Origin: Daejeonella sp. H1SJ63
GTDB taxonomy: Bacteria > Bacteroidota > Bacteroidia > Sphingobacteriales > Sphingobacteriaceae
Assembly (NCBI RefSeq): GCF_029360775.1
Contig: NZ_JARKMZ010000035.1
Coordinates: forward strand, 1 to 64,000
Direction of reading: 5' to 3'
Length of the DNA stretch: 64,000 bases
The notes below the pieces were generated by a model that saw nothing but the letters and a program-made list of their open reading frames with translations, did no database searches and was not told the DNA's origin. Shown piece by piece: positions 9,868 through 17,919 of this stretch (positions are counted from its first letter, which is position 1; every line of letters starts with the position of its first letter). Both the position numbers and the translations under genes were made by a program.

Positions 9868-10620
9868 TTACTTTGCAATGAATCTTTTCAACATTGCTGC
9901 GGTTTGTGTTGCCTGTTTTTTCTTTTTTAACTCTTTAGCTTTTTTCAGCTGAAGACTTTCTGCTTTCTTTAATGCAGTTTCTGTCTGGCTTTGAGCGTAA
10001 TACTTGCAAAAAGAACTCAGCGGGCATATTGAACATTTGGGATTTCGTGCAATGCAAACATATCTGCCGTGAAGGATAAGCCAGTGATGGGCGATATGTA
10101 TCTTATCTTCGGGAAGAAACTGAACCAATTGTTTTTCTACGGCCAGGGGTGTTTTGGCATTTCTAGTCAGGCCTATCCGGTTGGCCACGCGGAATACATG
10201 CGTATCAACTGCCATTGCCGGAGCACTGAATATGACAGAGGCAATCACATTGGCAGTTTTTCTGCCAACTCCCGGCATTTTCTGAAGATCATCGATGTCG
10301 GATGGAACTTCGCCATGGAACTCAGAAATAAGTTTTTGAGCCATTCCTACCAGATGCTTTGCTTTATTATTGGGATAACTTACACTTCGGATGTATTGAA
10401 ATACCTCATCCGACGTAGACGCGGCCAAACTTTCCGGAGTGGGATAACGTTCAAATAGACGTGGTGTAACCAGATTGATTCGTTTGTCTGTGCATTGGGC
10501 AGAGAGAATTACGGCAACCAGCAATTGGTACGGGTTATCGTAATGCAATTCGGTTTCTGCTTCCGGCTGGTGGGAAGAGAAATAATCTACAAAGGCTTTA
10601 TACCGGTCTTTTCTTAACAC
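9868..10620 (-). CDS. nth: Endonuclease III (DNA glycosylase/AP lyase)
   Basis: A base-excision repair glycosylase for oxidised pyrimidines. It has the helix-hairpin-helix LQKMPGVGRKTANVI with the catalytic Lys, the VDTHVFRVANRIGL segment with the catalytic Asp, and the four-cysteine 4Fe-4S loop C-x6-C-x2-C-x5-C (CIARNPKCSICPLSSFC). After the cluster there is a Lys/Gln-rich tail of about 45 residues that E. coli Nth lacks. I place the start at GTG 10620 (LRKDRYKAFVDYF), which fits the family N-terminus; the frame is open to 10668, giving 16 unconvincing extra residues. Confidence 0.93.
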   Translation of the reverse strand: MLRKDRYKAFVDYFSSHQPEAETELHYDNPYQLLVAVILSAQCTDKRINLVTPRLFERYPTPESLAASTSDEVFQYIRSVSYPNNKAKHLVGMAQKLISEFHGEVPSDIDDLQKMPGVGRKTANVIASVIFSAPAMAVDTHVFRVANRIGLTRNAKTPLAVEKQLVQFLPEDKIHIAHHWLILHGRYVCIARNPKCSICPLSSFCKYYAQSQTETALKKAESLQLKKAKELKKKKQATQTAAMLKRFIAK

Positions 10621-10701
10621 GCAACAAATATAGCTCTGATCAGTGTATCCTGGTATAGTAAAGATCAAAAAGCCAAATGGATATTTGTGCCTGAATAATT
10701 C

Positions 10702-10893
10702 TTAAAGAGACCTGGAGTATTCGAGTATTCTTCTGACTGATTCCTTAGCCGGTTCAGAAACAATCGAATTCAGCTCCGGCTTGATGGACGTGTAGAAAGA
10801 TTGTTCTTCTTCCCCAAGGTCTTCAGTCCGAAAACTGCTTTCGGCTTTAATTTCCTTTAATGAACTTGTTTTATGTGTAGATGTTTCTATCAT
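10702..10893 (-). CDS. Small acidic protein downstream of the ECF sigma factor
   Basis: A 63-residue soluble protein, rich in Glu and Ser, with no membrane helix and no cysteine. It ends in an amphipathic segment EPAKESVRRILEYSRSL. It lies 76 bases after the sigma factor gene and before nth on the same strand, which suggests shared transcription with the sigma factor. I do not recognise a domain. It lacks the membrane helix and zinc motif of ordinary anti-sigma factors, so calling it one would be a guess. Confidence 0.65.
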   Translation of the reverse strand: MIETSTHKTSSLKEIKAESSFRTEDLGEEEQSFYTSIKPELNSIVSEPAKESVRRILEYSRSL

Positions 10894-10969
10894 AAGCAGA
10901 TTAAATTTTTACTTTAAACGTACTTATGTATTTAATGTTTTACAAATAAATTTTTTTTTGTTCTTTTTT

Positions 10970-11566
10970 TCAGATGTTCTTCAGGCTTAATTCTTTGGTT
11001 AACATCATTTTACGCAAATTGCTTAATGCATAGCGCATTCTTCCTAAAGCAGTATTAATACTGACATCTGTAATATCAGCAATTTCTTTAAAGCTCAGAT
11101 CTCCATAATGTCTCATAATAAGAACTTCCTTTTGTTCTGAGGGGAGATGATGGATCAGCTCCCTGAGATCGCGATGGGTCTGGTCGCGGATCAGCCGGTC
11201 TTCAGCACTTTCATCATAAAACTTCAAAACTTCAAAGATGTCGAAGCCTTCGGTAGTAGTAACCAATGGGGTGCGTTTCTCTTTTCTGAAATGATCAATA
11301 ACCATATTATGGGCAATGCGGATTACCCATGGAAGAAATTTACCTTCTTCATTATATCTGCCAGCCCTCAGAGTGTTGATTACTTTGATGAAGACATCCT
11401 GAAAAATATCCTCTGCCAGGTATGAATCTTTAACCAATAAATATATAGATGTGTAAATCTTTGATTTATGTCTTCGGATTAATTCCTCCAGACTTTGTTC
11501 ATGACCCTGAATATACTGATGTACTAAATCCTGATCGCTGACCGTTTGAATATTTATAGCACTCAT
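10970..11566 (-). CDS. ECF-type RNA polymerase sigma factor
   Basis: A sigma-70 family factor of the extracytoplasmic-function class, 198 residues, which would direct RNA polymerase to alternative promoters. Region 2 is visible as LIRRHKSKIYTSIYLLVKDSYLAEDIFQDVFIKVI...FLPWVIRIAHNMVIDHFRK, and region 4 as LPSEQKEVLIMRHYGDLSFKEIADITDVSINTALGRMRYALSNLRK, a helix-turn-helix. I chose ATG 11566 (MSAINIQTV), which has GAGGGAT upstream; the frame continues 14 codons further without family similarity. It is divergent from uvrA; an 18-bp inverted repeat lies between them. Confidence 0.92.
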   Translation of the reverse strand: MSAINIQTVSDQDLVHQYIQGHEQSLEELIRRHKSKIYTSIYLLVKDSYLAEDIFQDVFIKVINTLRAGRYNEEGKFLPWVIRIAHNMVIDHFRKEKRTPLVTTTEGFDIFEVLKFYDESAEDRLIRDQTHRDLRELIHHLPSEQKEVLIMRHYGDLSFKEIADITDVSINTALGRMRYALSNLRKMMLTKELSLKNI

Positions 11567-11660
11567 ACTTATAATCCCTCTTAATGTAAAATCCCGAAAA
11601 ATGTTCAAGTAGAGTTTATCCGATAGCCTGTCTCCTTTTTGATTGAAAAATAATTGGTCC

Positions 11661-11678
11661 TTGTTTCAAATGAAACAA
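11661..11678. promoter_or_regulatory. Perfect inverted repeat between the sigma gene and uvrA
   Basis: TTGTTTC-AAAT-GAAACAA is a perfect 7-bp inverted repeat with a 4-base centre in the divergent promoter region. It is two bases from the classical parS core TGTTTCACGTGAAACA, but could equally be an operator. Function unproven. Confidence 0.4.
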
Positions 11679-11738
11679 ATATTTTGCCAAAATCAAAGAA
11701 TATTTCATCAAGCCAATGTAATAAACTACTTATAGCCG

Positions 11739-11746
11739 TATTTTTG
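11739..11746 (+). promoter_or_regulatory. -7 promoter element of uvrA
   Basis: TATTTTTG matches TAnnTTTG exactly, 56 bases before the uvrA ATG. Confidence 0.5.
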
Positions 11747-11802
11747 CAATTCTATTCATAGCCTTTATATAATATACGTACAACACAGCCCTGACTTTTA
11801 GA

Positions 11803-14604
11803 ATGAATAAAGAATCGGAAAAAGACCCTAAAAAATATATCATCATAAAAGGTGCCAGAGTTCACAACCTAAAAAATATTGATGTAGCTATACCGAAGAA
11901 CAAGCTGGTTGTAATTACCGGGATGTCGGGCTCTGGTAAATCTTCACTGGCATTTGATACCCTGTATGCAGAAGGGCAGAGACGTTATGTTGAAAGTCTT
12001 TCTTCATATGCCCGACAGTTTATGGGCCGGATGAATAAGCCCGATGTAGATTATATCAAGGGAATAGCACCGGCCATTGCTATTGAACAAAAGGTTATTA
12101 CCAGCAATCCCCGTTCAACGGTTGGCACATCTACTGAGATTTATGATTATTTGAAGCTACTGTTCTCCAGAATTGGTAAAACGGTTTCGCCGGTTTCGGG
12201 AAAAGAAGTAAAAAAGGATACGGTTACCGATGTGATCAATTTTATTGGCAGTCTGGAAGCAGATAGCACAGTAACCATACTTTGTCCATTACACGCACAC
12301 AATAACCGTTCTTTGAAAGAGGAACTTGCCGTTCTGCTTCAAAAGGGCTTTACACGTATCCTGATGGATGGTACACTGGCTAAAATTGAAGATATTCTGG
12401 AAGATAAATCTACCGGGAATAAAAAATCAGGAACAGATACAGAAATCAAAATAGTGATCGACAGGGTGAGGGTGAGTGATGATGAAGAAACTTTAAGCCG
12501 GATTGCAGATTCTGTTCAAACTGCCTTTTTTGAGGGCAGGGGCGATTGTCTGGTGGATGCAGATGGCGAGATTCATGTGTTTTGCGACAGGTTTGAGCTG
12601 GATGGAATTCGATTCGAGGAGCCAAGCCCAAACTTTTTCAGTTTCAATAATCCCTTTGGTGCCTGTAAGCGTTGTGAGGGTTATGGAAAGATTATCGGGA
12701 TAGATGAGGATCTGGTTATCCCGGATAAAAGCAAGTCTGTTTACGATGGGGCGATAGCACCGTGGCGGGGCGAGAAGATGGGCGAATGGTTAAATAGTCT
12801 GGTCAGAAATGCAATCAAATTTGATTTTCCGATTCATCGTTCATATAGTCAGCTGACTGATGAGCAGAAAAAATTATTATGGACCGGAAATTCTTATTTC
12901 AGCGGGTTGGATGATTTTTTTAAAGAGCTTGAAACGCAAACGTATAAAATACAGTACAGAGTGATGCTTTCACGATACAGGGGGAAGACAAACTGTCCGG
13001 AGTGCCTGGGAAGTCGCCTGCGACAGGATGCCTCTTACGTAAAGATCGAAAGCCTTTCAATTACTGATATTGTATTAATGCCTTTGGATAAGGCCCTGCA
13101 ATTTTTTCAAACACTTGAGCTTGATCCGTCACGGATGAAAATTGCAAAACGTCTGTTGATGGAAATCAGCAACCGGCTTAAGTTTTTGAATGATGTGGGT
13201 TTAAGTTACCTTACTCTGAACAGATTGAGTAACACCCTGTCGGGAGGCGAATCGCAAAGGATCAATCTGGCAACTTCTCTGGGAAGTTCATTGGTTGGAT
13301 CTGTTTATGTTTTGGATGAGCCGAGTATAGGTCTGCATCCAAGAGATACACAGCGTTTGATAGAAGTGCTGAAATCATTGAGAAATGTGGGTAATACAGT
13401 GCTTGTTGTTGAGCATGAAGAAGAAATTATGCATGCTGCCGATCATATTATTGATATTGGTCCGGAAGCGGGAACACATGGCGGCAATCTTGTATTTACC
13501 GGTACTTTCGATGAGATATTAAAAGATAAAAACAGTCTTACCGGTCAGTACCTTAGCGGAAGACAATCTATTGCAATTCCTGAACATCGCCGCAAATGGA
13601 ATGATGCTATTGTCATCAGAGGGGCAAGGGAGAATAATCTTAAAAATATTGATGTAAGCTTCCCTCTGAATGTGCTTTGTGTTGTTTCGGGTGTATCCGG
13701 TTCAGGAAAGACATCATTGGTAAAACGTATTCTTCAGCCTGCTTTACAAAAGGCTTTAGGTAATTATTCAGGAGAGCAGACCGGAGCTTATGATTCTATC
13801 GAAGGCGATTTTGGAAGAATTGAGCAGGTTGAAATTGTCGATCAGAATCCGATAGGGCGGTCGTCACGCTCCAATCCTGTTACTTATGTGAAGGCCTGGG
13901 ACGAGATCAGAAATCTCTATGCATCGCAGGGAGCGGCAAAAGCTGCCGGTTTGAAACCATCGGCCTTTTCGTTCAATGTAGAAGGCGGACGCTGTGATAC
14001 CTGTCAGGGAGAAGGTGAAGTGAAAATAGAAATGCAGTTCATGGCTGATATTTTCCTTCCCTGTGAAGCCTGCGATGGAAAAAGATTTAAACAGCATGTG
14101 CTTGACATTACCTATAAAGACAAGAATGTATTTGAGGTACTTGATATGACCATTGATGAAGCTCTGGAGTTCTTTGACAAGGAGCCTAAGATCTTGTCTA
14201 AAATCAAACCTCTTGCTGATGTTGGCCTTGGTTATGTTCATCTCGGGCAGTCGTCAAACACGCTTTCAGGAGGCGAAGCCCAGCGTATCAAACTTGCATC
14301 TTTCCTTGTAAAAGGTAATAACAGCAGCAAGACTCTGTTTATTTTTGATGAGCCTACTACCGGACTGCATTTTCATGATATTAAAAAGTTGCTTAAATCA
14401 TTTGACGCATTGATAGAGCAGGGTAATTCAATTATTGTGATAGAGCATAATATGGATGTGATCAAATGTGCCGACTGGGTAATAGATATTGGTCCGGAGG
14501 GTGGTGATAAAGGCGGAACCCTGGTATTTGAAGGTGTTCCTGAAGACCTGATCCGGGAAGGTAAATCTTATACCGGACAATTTTTAAAGGAGAGGTTCAA
14601 ATAA
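11803..14604 (+). CDS. uvrA: Excinuclease ABC subunit A
   Basis: The damage-sensing ATPase of nucleotide excision repair, which acts with UvrB and UvrC. It has two ABC modules: Walker [10 protein letters not shown] at 40-48 with signature [12 protein letters not shown], and a second Walker [10 protein letters not shown] with signature [12 protein letters not shown]. Zinc-binding cysteine modules are CKRC...CPEC in the first half and CDTC...CEAC in the second. At 933 residues it has the usual length. A hairpin follows the stop, before the convergent SGNH hydrolase gene. Confidence 0.97.
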   Translation: MNKESEKDPKKYIIIKGARVHNLKNIDVAIPKNKLVVITGMSGSGKSSLAFDTLYAEGQRRYVESLSSYARQFMGRMNKPDVDYIKGIAPAIAIEQKVITSNPRSTVGTSTEIYDYLKLLFSRIGKTVSPVSGKEVKKDTVTDVINFIGSLEADSTVTILCPLHAHNNRSLKEELAVLLQKGFTRILMDGTLAKIEDILEDKSTGNKKSGTDTEIKIVIDRVRVSDDEETLSRIADSVQTAFFEGRGDCLVDADGEIHVFCDRFELDGIRFEEPSPNFFSFNNPFGACKRCEGYGKIIGIDEDLVIPDKSKSVYDGAIAPWRGEKMGEWLNSLVRNAIKFDFPIHRSYSQLTDEQKKLLWTGNSYFSGLDDFFKELETQTYKIQYRVMLSRYRGKTNCPECLGSRLRQDASYVKIESLSITDIVLMPLDKALQFFQTLELDPSRMKIAKRLLMEISNRLKFLNDVGLSYLTLNRLSNTLSGGESQRINLATSLGSSLVGSVYVLDEPSIGLHPRDTQRLIEVLKSLRNVGNTVLVVEHEEEIMHAADHIIDIGPEAGTHGGNLVFTGTFDEILKDKNSLTGQYLSGRQSIAIPEHRRKWNDAIVIRGARENNLKNIDVSFPLNVLCVVSGVSGSGKTSLVKRILQPALQKALGNYSGEQTGAYDSIEGDFGRIEQVEIVDQNPIGRSSRSNPVTYVKAWDEIRNLYASQGAAKAAGLKPSAFSFNVEGGRCDTCQGEGEVKIEMQFMADIFLPCEACDGKRFKQHVLDITYKDKNVFEVLDMTIDEALEFFDKEPKILSKIKPLADVGLGYVHLGQSSNTLSGGEAQRIKLASFLVKGNNSSKTLFIFDEPTTGLHFHDIKKLLKSFDALIEQGNSIIVIEHNMDVIKCADWVIDIGPEGGDKGGTLVFEGVPEDLIREGKSYTGQFLKERFK

Positions 14605-14608
14605 AGAT

Positions 14609-14649
14609 ATCATCAGCAGATAAATACCAGATATTCATCTGCTGATGAT
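14609..14649. terminator. Hairpin between uvrA and the SGNH hydrolase gene
   Basis: ATCATCAGCAGAT pairs perfectly with ATCTGCTGATGAT over 13 bp, immediately after the uvrA stop. There is no good T-run on either side, so termination strength is uncertain. Confidence 0.5.
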
Positions 14650-14656
14650 TAGCTTA

Positions 14657-15754
14657 TTATTTGATTTTCAAATAGTTTTTATCAAAATTCTCTATCAGGT
14701 AATCAGCCATTCTCATAAAACCGAGGTCGGTCATGTGAACACCATCAACAGTCGCTTCATTATCATATCCAATTGCTCCATTATTGTTAATATAATGCAG
14801 GTTCTTCATCCCGCTTTTTCTGAGTTTCTCAAATTCTGTTTTCAGCGCATTATTCTTGTCGTTGATCAGGCTTTTGGTCTTCTCTTCATAAAAGGACTTG
14901 GAATAGACAATGTTTTCTACAAATACGATCGGGGTGTTTGAATTTTTCTCTCTTATTTTCGTAGCAAGTGGTGCCACCCTTTGCCGGACTTCTTCCACCG
15001 TCATGTTAGGCAGGCAGTCGATTACGTAAAATGAAGCATTAATTCCGGCAATCACATCAACAACCGGATCTTCCATTTTTCCATTACCGCTGAATCCTAA
15101 ATTAATGCAATCGACATCCATCTTGCGCGAAATGATGGTTGTATAGGCCATCGCCGGACGGGATGCACATCCGCCCTGAGTAATGCTGGTACCGTAAAAT
15201 ACAATTGGCAGAGTTCTGGAGGGTGCAGGTTTTTCAATACTTGCCAATGTGTCGATACCAATTTCAACTTTGGTTACACCATCGTAAAGTGGCAGCCAGA
15301 CTTTATATTCACGTTTTTCGGGTGAAAGTGTACTTACGAGCAGTGCCTCATTATTCTTTGCAGTAGGTCTTCCTGTATTCACATATAACCATGAACCATT
15401 TACCCTGGTATAAAGATCAACGCCTTTGATGCCGGTTTCAGCCATATGATTCATTTTAGTATCGTTCAGCAGCTCCCATTTTATTTTAATCAGACTTGAA
15501 TTTGAAAAGAACCTTACTGTAATGCCCGCAGAGTTTTTGGAAAGGTCCCATACTGCTTTTCTTACTTTATCTTTAGAAGAGGCAGGCAGTCTGTCATATG
15601 GACTTTCTTTAGCTGATTCTGCAACACCGGTTCCTTCAATAATGAAGTGTTCCTTGTCAAAATATTTTACATTTTCCTTTTTTACTGCTGTTTCCTGTGA
15701 GAAAACAGAACTGCTGAATACAGTCAGTATCAGCAGGTATAAAACTTTACGCAT
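14657..15754 (-). CDS. Secreted SGNH/GDSL-type hydrolase
   Basis: A secreted esterase or lipase of the SGNH superfamily, 365 residues, with a signal peptide (MRKVLYLLILTVFSSSVFS), an N-terminal beta-rich SGNH_N-like domain (about 30-165) and a catalytic domain. The nucleophile block is FYGTSITQGGC, the Gly block LGFSGNGKM, an Asp/Asn segment IDCLPNMT, and the Asp-x-x-His pair DGVHMTDLG near the C-terminus. Such proteins often deacetylate carbohydrates; the substrate here is not evident. It has no operon partner on its strand nearby. Confidence 0.85.
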   Translation of the reverse strand: MRKVLYLLILTVFSSSVFSQETAVKKENVKYFDKEHFIIEGTGVAESAKESPYDRLPASSKDKVRKAVWDLSKNSAGITVRFFSNSSLIKIKWELLNDTKMNHMAETGIKGVDLYTRVNGSWLYVNTGRPTAKNNEALLVSTLSPEKREYKVWLPLYDGVTKVEIGIDTLASIEKPAPSRTLPIVFYGTSITQGGCASRPAMAYTTIISRKMDVDCINLGFSGNGKMEDPVVDVIAGINASFYVIDCLPNMTVEEVRQRVAPLATKIREKNSNTPIVFVENIVYSKSFYEEKTKSLINDKNNALKTEFEKLRKSGMKNLHYINNNGAIGYDNEATVDGVHMTDLGFMRMADYLIENFDKNYLKIK

Positions 15755-15903
15755 GGCCTTAATTTTATGTGTTTAGTAAAGATATAAGAACAAAGGATAC
15801 GGAACAAGGTTCAGACCCTACTGAGCGAAATATGTTAAAATTTAATCGGTATATTGCCTGCAACGTTATCTGGAGGTAATATATTCCTGAAATGTAGCTT
15901 AAA

Positions 15904-17139
15904 ATGAATTCCGGTACTTCAGTTAATCATGCAAAGTTTAGTGCTTACGAGATCTTCGTGATCCTGTTGCTTACTTTGACCCAATTTACGGTAGTACTCG
16001 ATTTTATGGTGATGTCTCCGCTGGGAGACCTGTTAATGAAGTCAGTTGGCCTCAGTACTACTCAGTTTGGCTTAACTGTTTCTGCATATGCTTTAAGTGC
16101 CGGAATATCTGGTCTGCTGACCGCCGGCTTTGCCGATCGCTTTGACCGTAAGAATTTATTACTGTTCTTCTATGTTGGTTTTATTATCGGGACACTTTTT
16201 TGCAGTCTGGCCGATTCTTATCTGACTTTACTGTTTGCAAGAATTTTTACAGGTTTGTTTGGAGGCGTAATAGGCTCGATATCTATGGCAATTGTTACTG
16301 ATCTTTATCCGATAGAGAAAAGAGGCAGAGTTCTTGGATATCTGCAGATGGGTTTCGGCGGAAGTCAGGTTCTGGGTATTCCGATTAGTTTATATATATC
16401 CAATATCTGGGGCTGGGAATCTCCCTTTCTGATGATTGTTGTGTTGGCAAGCATAATCTGGTTGTTTATTTTACTGAAGTTAAAGCCAGTAAACGAGCAT
16501 CTCGTGTATAAAAGCGAGCACAATGCTATTGGTCATCTATGGAATACTTTGGCAAAGCGCAGGTATAGAATTGGATTTCTGGCCACAGCTTTTTTGTCAT
16601 TAGGCGGCTTTCTTATGATGCCATGGGGCAGCGCTTTTGCCATCAATAATCTCCATGTCACTGCTGAGCAGCTTCCTTTCCTTTATATGTTTTCCGGGAT
16701 CTGTGCACTGGTAATTTTGCCCCAGGTCGGTAAACTCAGTGATCGCTTCGATAAACTGATGATTTTTACTGTGTCGTCTGTATTCCTGAGTATTGTAATT
16801 GTTATTTACACTAACCTTGGACCGGTGCCATTTTGGTTAGTCTTATTGCTCAATTTAGCATTTATGCTTGGCATCATGAGCAGAATGGTTCCGGCAGTGG
16901 CACTTAATTCAGCTTTATCTGAGAAACATGACAGAGGAGCTTTTATGGGAATCAATTCTTCGCTTCAGCAAATCGCCGGCGGTATAGCAGCTGCTTTGGG
17001 CGGTTTGATTGTTGTACAGAAGGATAAGCTTAGTCCTTTGGAGCATTATGACACCATTGGTTATATTATAGTTGTTATTTCTGTGCTGTCAGTCTTTTTG
17101 CTTTACAGGGTAAGTAAACTTGTTAAATCTTCAGGGTAA
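15904..17139 (+). CDS. MFS transporter (drug:H+ antiporter type)
   Basis: A 411-residue inner-membrane carrier with about 12 hydrophobic helices. The first helix carries the LTQFTVVLDFMVMSPLGDLL motif typical of drug-efflux MFS proteins, followed by the loop 2-3 signature ADRFDRKNLLL, and a second-half equivalent GKLSDRFDKL. Export of a small toxic molecule is the family expectation; the substrate is unknown. It is followed 131 bases later by the Rrf2 regulator on the same strand, but there is no clear link to sulfur metabolism. Confidence 0.88.
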   Translation: MNSGTSVNHAKFSAYEIFVILLLTLTQFTVVLDFMVMSPLGDLLMKSVGLSTTQFGLTVSAYALSAGISGLLTAGFADRFDRKNLLLFFYVGFIIGTLFCSLADSYLTLLFARIFTGLFGGVIGSISMAIVTDLYPIEKRGRVLGYLQMGFGGSQVLGIPISLYISNIWGWESPFLMIVVLASIIWLFILLKLKPVNEHLVYKSEHNAIGHLWNTLAKRRYRIGFLATAFLSLGGFLMMPWGSAFAINNLHVTAEQLPFLYMFSGICALVILPQVGKLSDRFDKLMIFTVSSVFLSIVIVIYTNLGPVPFWLVLLLNLAFMLGIMSRMVPAVALNSALSEKHDRGAFMGINSSLQQIAGGIAAALGGLIVVQKDKLSPLEHYDTIGYIIVVISVLSVFLLYRVSKLVKSSG

Positions 17140-17270
17140 TTTTGCATTACTCTTCATTTTAAATTCTCAGGCATTTTTATATCTTCATCAATTAATGGAA
17201 ATGATCTTTATCATTTATTTCATAAAGTTTTTCCGTTAATTTGCTTCTTTAGTTAGAATTAGATTTAAAT

Positions 17271-17714
17271 ATGCTTTCCAAGAAAACCCGCTATGCCTTA
17301 AAAGCCCTTGTTGTTCTGGGCAAGAACTTTGGTGGAGCACCTATGCAGATTTCCAAGATCGCATCGGAGGAGCATATCCCCAAAAAATTTCTCGAGCAGA
17401 TTTTGCTCGATATGCGGAACGCCGGCTTATTATACAGCAAAAAAGGTTCAGGTGGCGGATATGGTTTGGTAAAGGATCCCGCTGAAATTTATATGGTTCA
17501 GGTATTAAGATTAACCGGCGGACCGGTAGCATTGCTTCCATGTGTCAGTTTGAACTTTTACCAGAAATGCGATGAGTGTACAAATGAAGCAACCTGTGGT
17601 GTACGCGATGTTTTTGTAGAAGTAAGGAATGCAACTTTGAAAATATTGAGCGAAACAAGTATTGCCGATGTAATTAATCGTGAGGAGATTTTGATCAAAA
17701 ATTTTGAAGAATAA
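17271..17714 (+). CDS. Rrf2-family transcriptional regulator with a cysteine cluster
   Basis: A 147-residue winged-helix DNA-binding regulator of the Rrf2/IscR/CymR family: N-terminal MLSKKTRYALKALVVLGKN, recognition region SKIASEEHIPKKFLEQILLDMRNAGLL and wing KKGSGGGYGL. Cys91, Cys100, Cys103 and Cys109 lie where IscR holds its Fe-S ligands, although the spacing differs, so Fe-S sensing is plausible but inferred. Its position directly upstream of the sulfite reductase operon suggests that it controls sulfur assimilation, as CymR does in Firmicutes. No operator could be identified with confidence. Confidence 0.9.
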   Translation: MLSKKTRYALKALVVLGKNFGGAPMQISKIASEEHIPKKFLEQILLDMRNAGLLYSKKGSGGGYGLVKDPAEIYMVQVLRLTGGPVALLPCVSLNFYQKCDECTNEATCGVRDVFVEVRNATLKILSETSIADVINREEILIKNFEE

Positions 17715-17757
17715 AAAAAATTTAAATAAAAGACTACTAAATCTATATACTTTATAT

Positions 17758-17765
17758 TATATTTG
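17758..17765 (+). promoter_or_regulatory. -7 promoter element of the sulfur-assimilation operon
   Basis: TATATTTG matches TAnnTTTG exactly. A start site about seven bases downstream (near 17772) would begin a leader RNA of about 150 bases that contains the leader ORF and the attenuator terminator. No -33 TTG is apparent. Confidence 0.55.
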
Positions 17766-17775
17766 TCCGATGTTA

Positions 17776-17838
17776 ATGCAAAGCCTGTATATGATGAATA
17801 TGATAACAATGCATAATTGTTGCAGGGGTAGGTCGTAA
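17776..17838 (+). CDS. Putative sulfur-amino-acid leader peptide
   Basis: A 20-codon open frame encodes MQSLYMMNMITMHNCCRGRS and a TAA stop. Several ATGs are in frame (17770, 17776, 17791, 17794, 17800, 17809), so the exact start is uncertain, but every version contains the tandem Cys codons TGT-TGC at 17818-17823 and most contain several Met codons. It sits between a -7 promoter element and an intrinsic terminator upstream of a sulfite reductase. This is the layout of a ribosome-mediated transcription attenuator, with Cys (and perhaps Met) tRNA charging as the signal. Function is inferred from layout; translation is not shown. Confidence 0.65.
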   Translation: MQSLYMMNMITMHNCCRGRS

Positions 17839-17840
17839 CA

Positions 17841-17885
17841 TTGAAGAAGATTAGATATAAATGATTTATACATAAACCTCTTCAA
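17841..17885 (+). promoter_or_regulatory. Predicted antiterminator pairing of the cys leader
   Basis: TTGAAGA at 17841-17847, starting three bases after the leader-peptide stop, is exactly complementary to TCTTCAA at 17879-17885, which includes most of the left arm of the terminator. The two structures exclude each other. A ribosome finishing at the stop would cover TTGAAGA; a ribosome stalled at the Cys codons would probably leave it free. Confidence 0.55.
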
Positions 17886-17908
17886 CCATGGTAGAAGAGG
17901 TTTTTTTT
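17874..17908 (+). terminator. Attenuator terminator before the sulfite reductase gene
   Basis: AAACCTCTTC and GAAGAGGTTT form a perfect 10-bp stem with a 10-base loop, followed by eight consecutive T (17901-17908). The structure ends only 11 bases before the start codon of the next gene and on the same strand, so it can only act as a conditional terminator rather than as the end of the Rrf2 gene alone. Confidence 0.8.
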
Positions 17909-17919
17909 GTTAAAGTTTA

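Noticed and set aside
13864-14241. 125-codon frame antisense to uvrA
   Set aside because: It lies opposite conserved UvrA zinc and ATPase motifs and shows no protein-like signature of its own.
17715-17919. SAM riboswitch upstream of the sulfite reductase gene
   Set aside because: I could not find the conserved SAM-I or SAM-II core features; the leader ORF with a matching antiterminator explains the region better.
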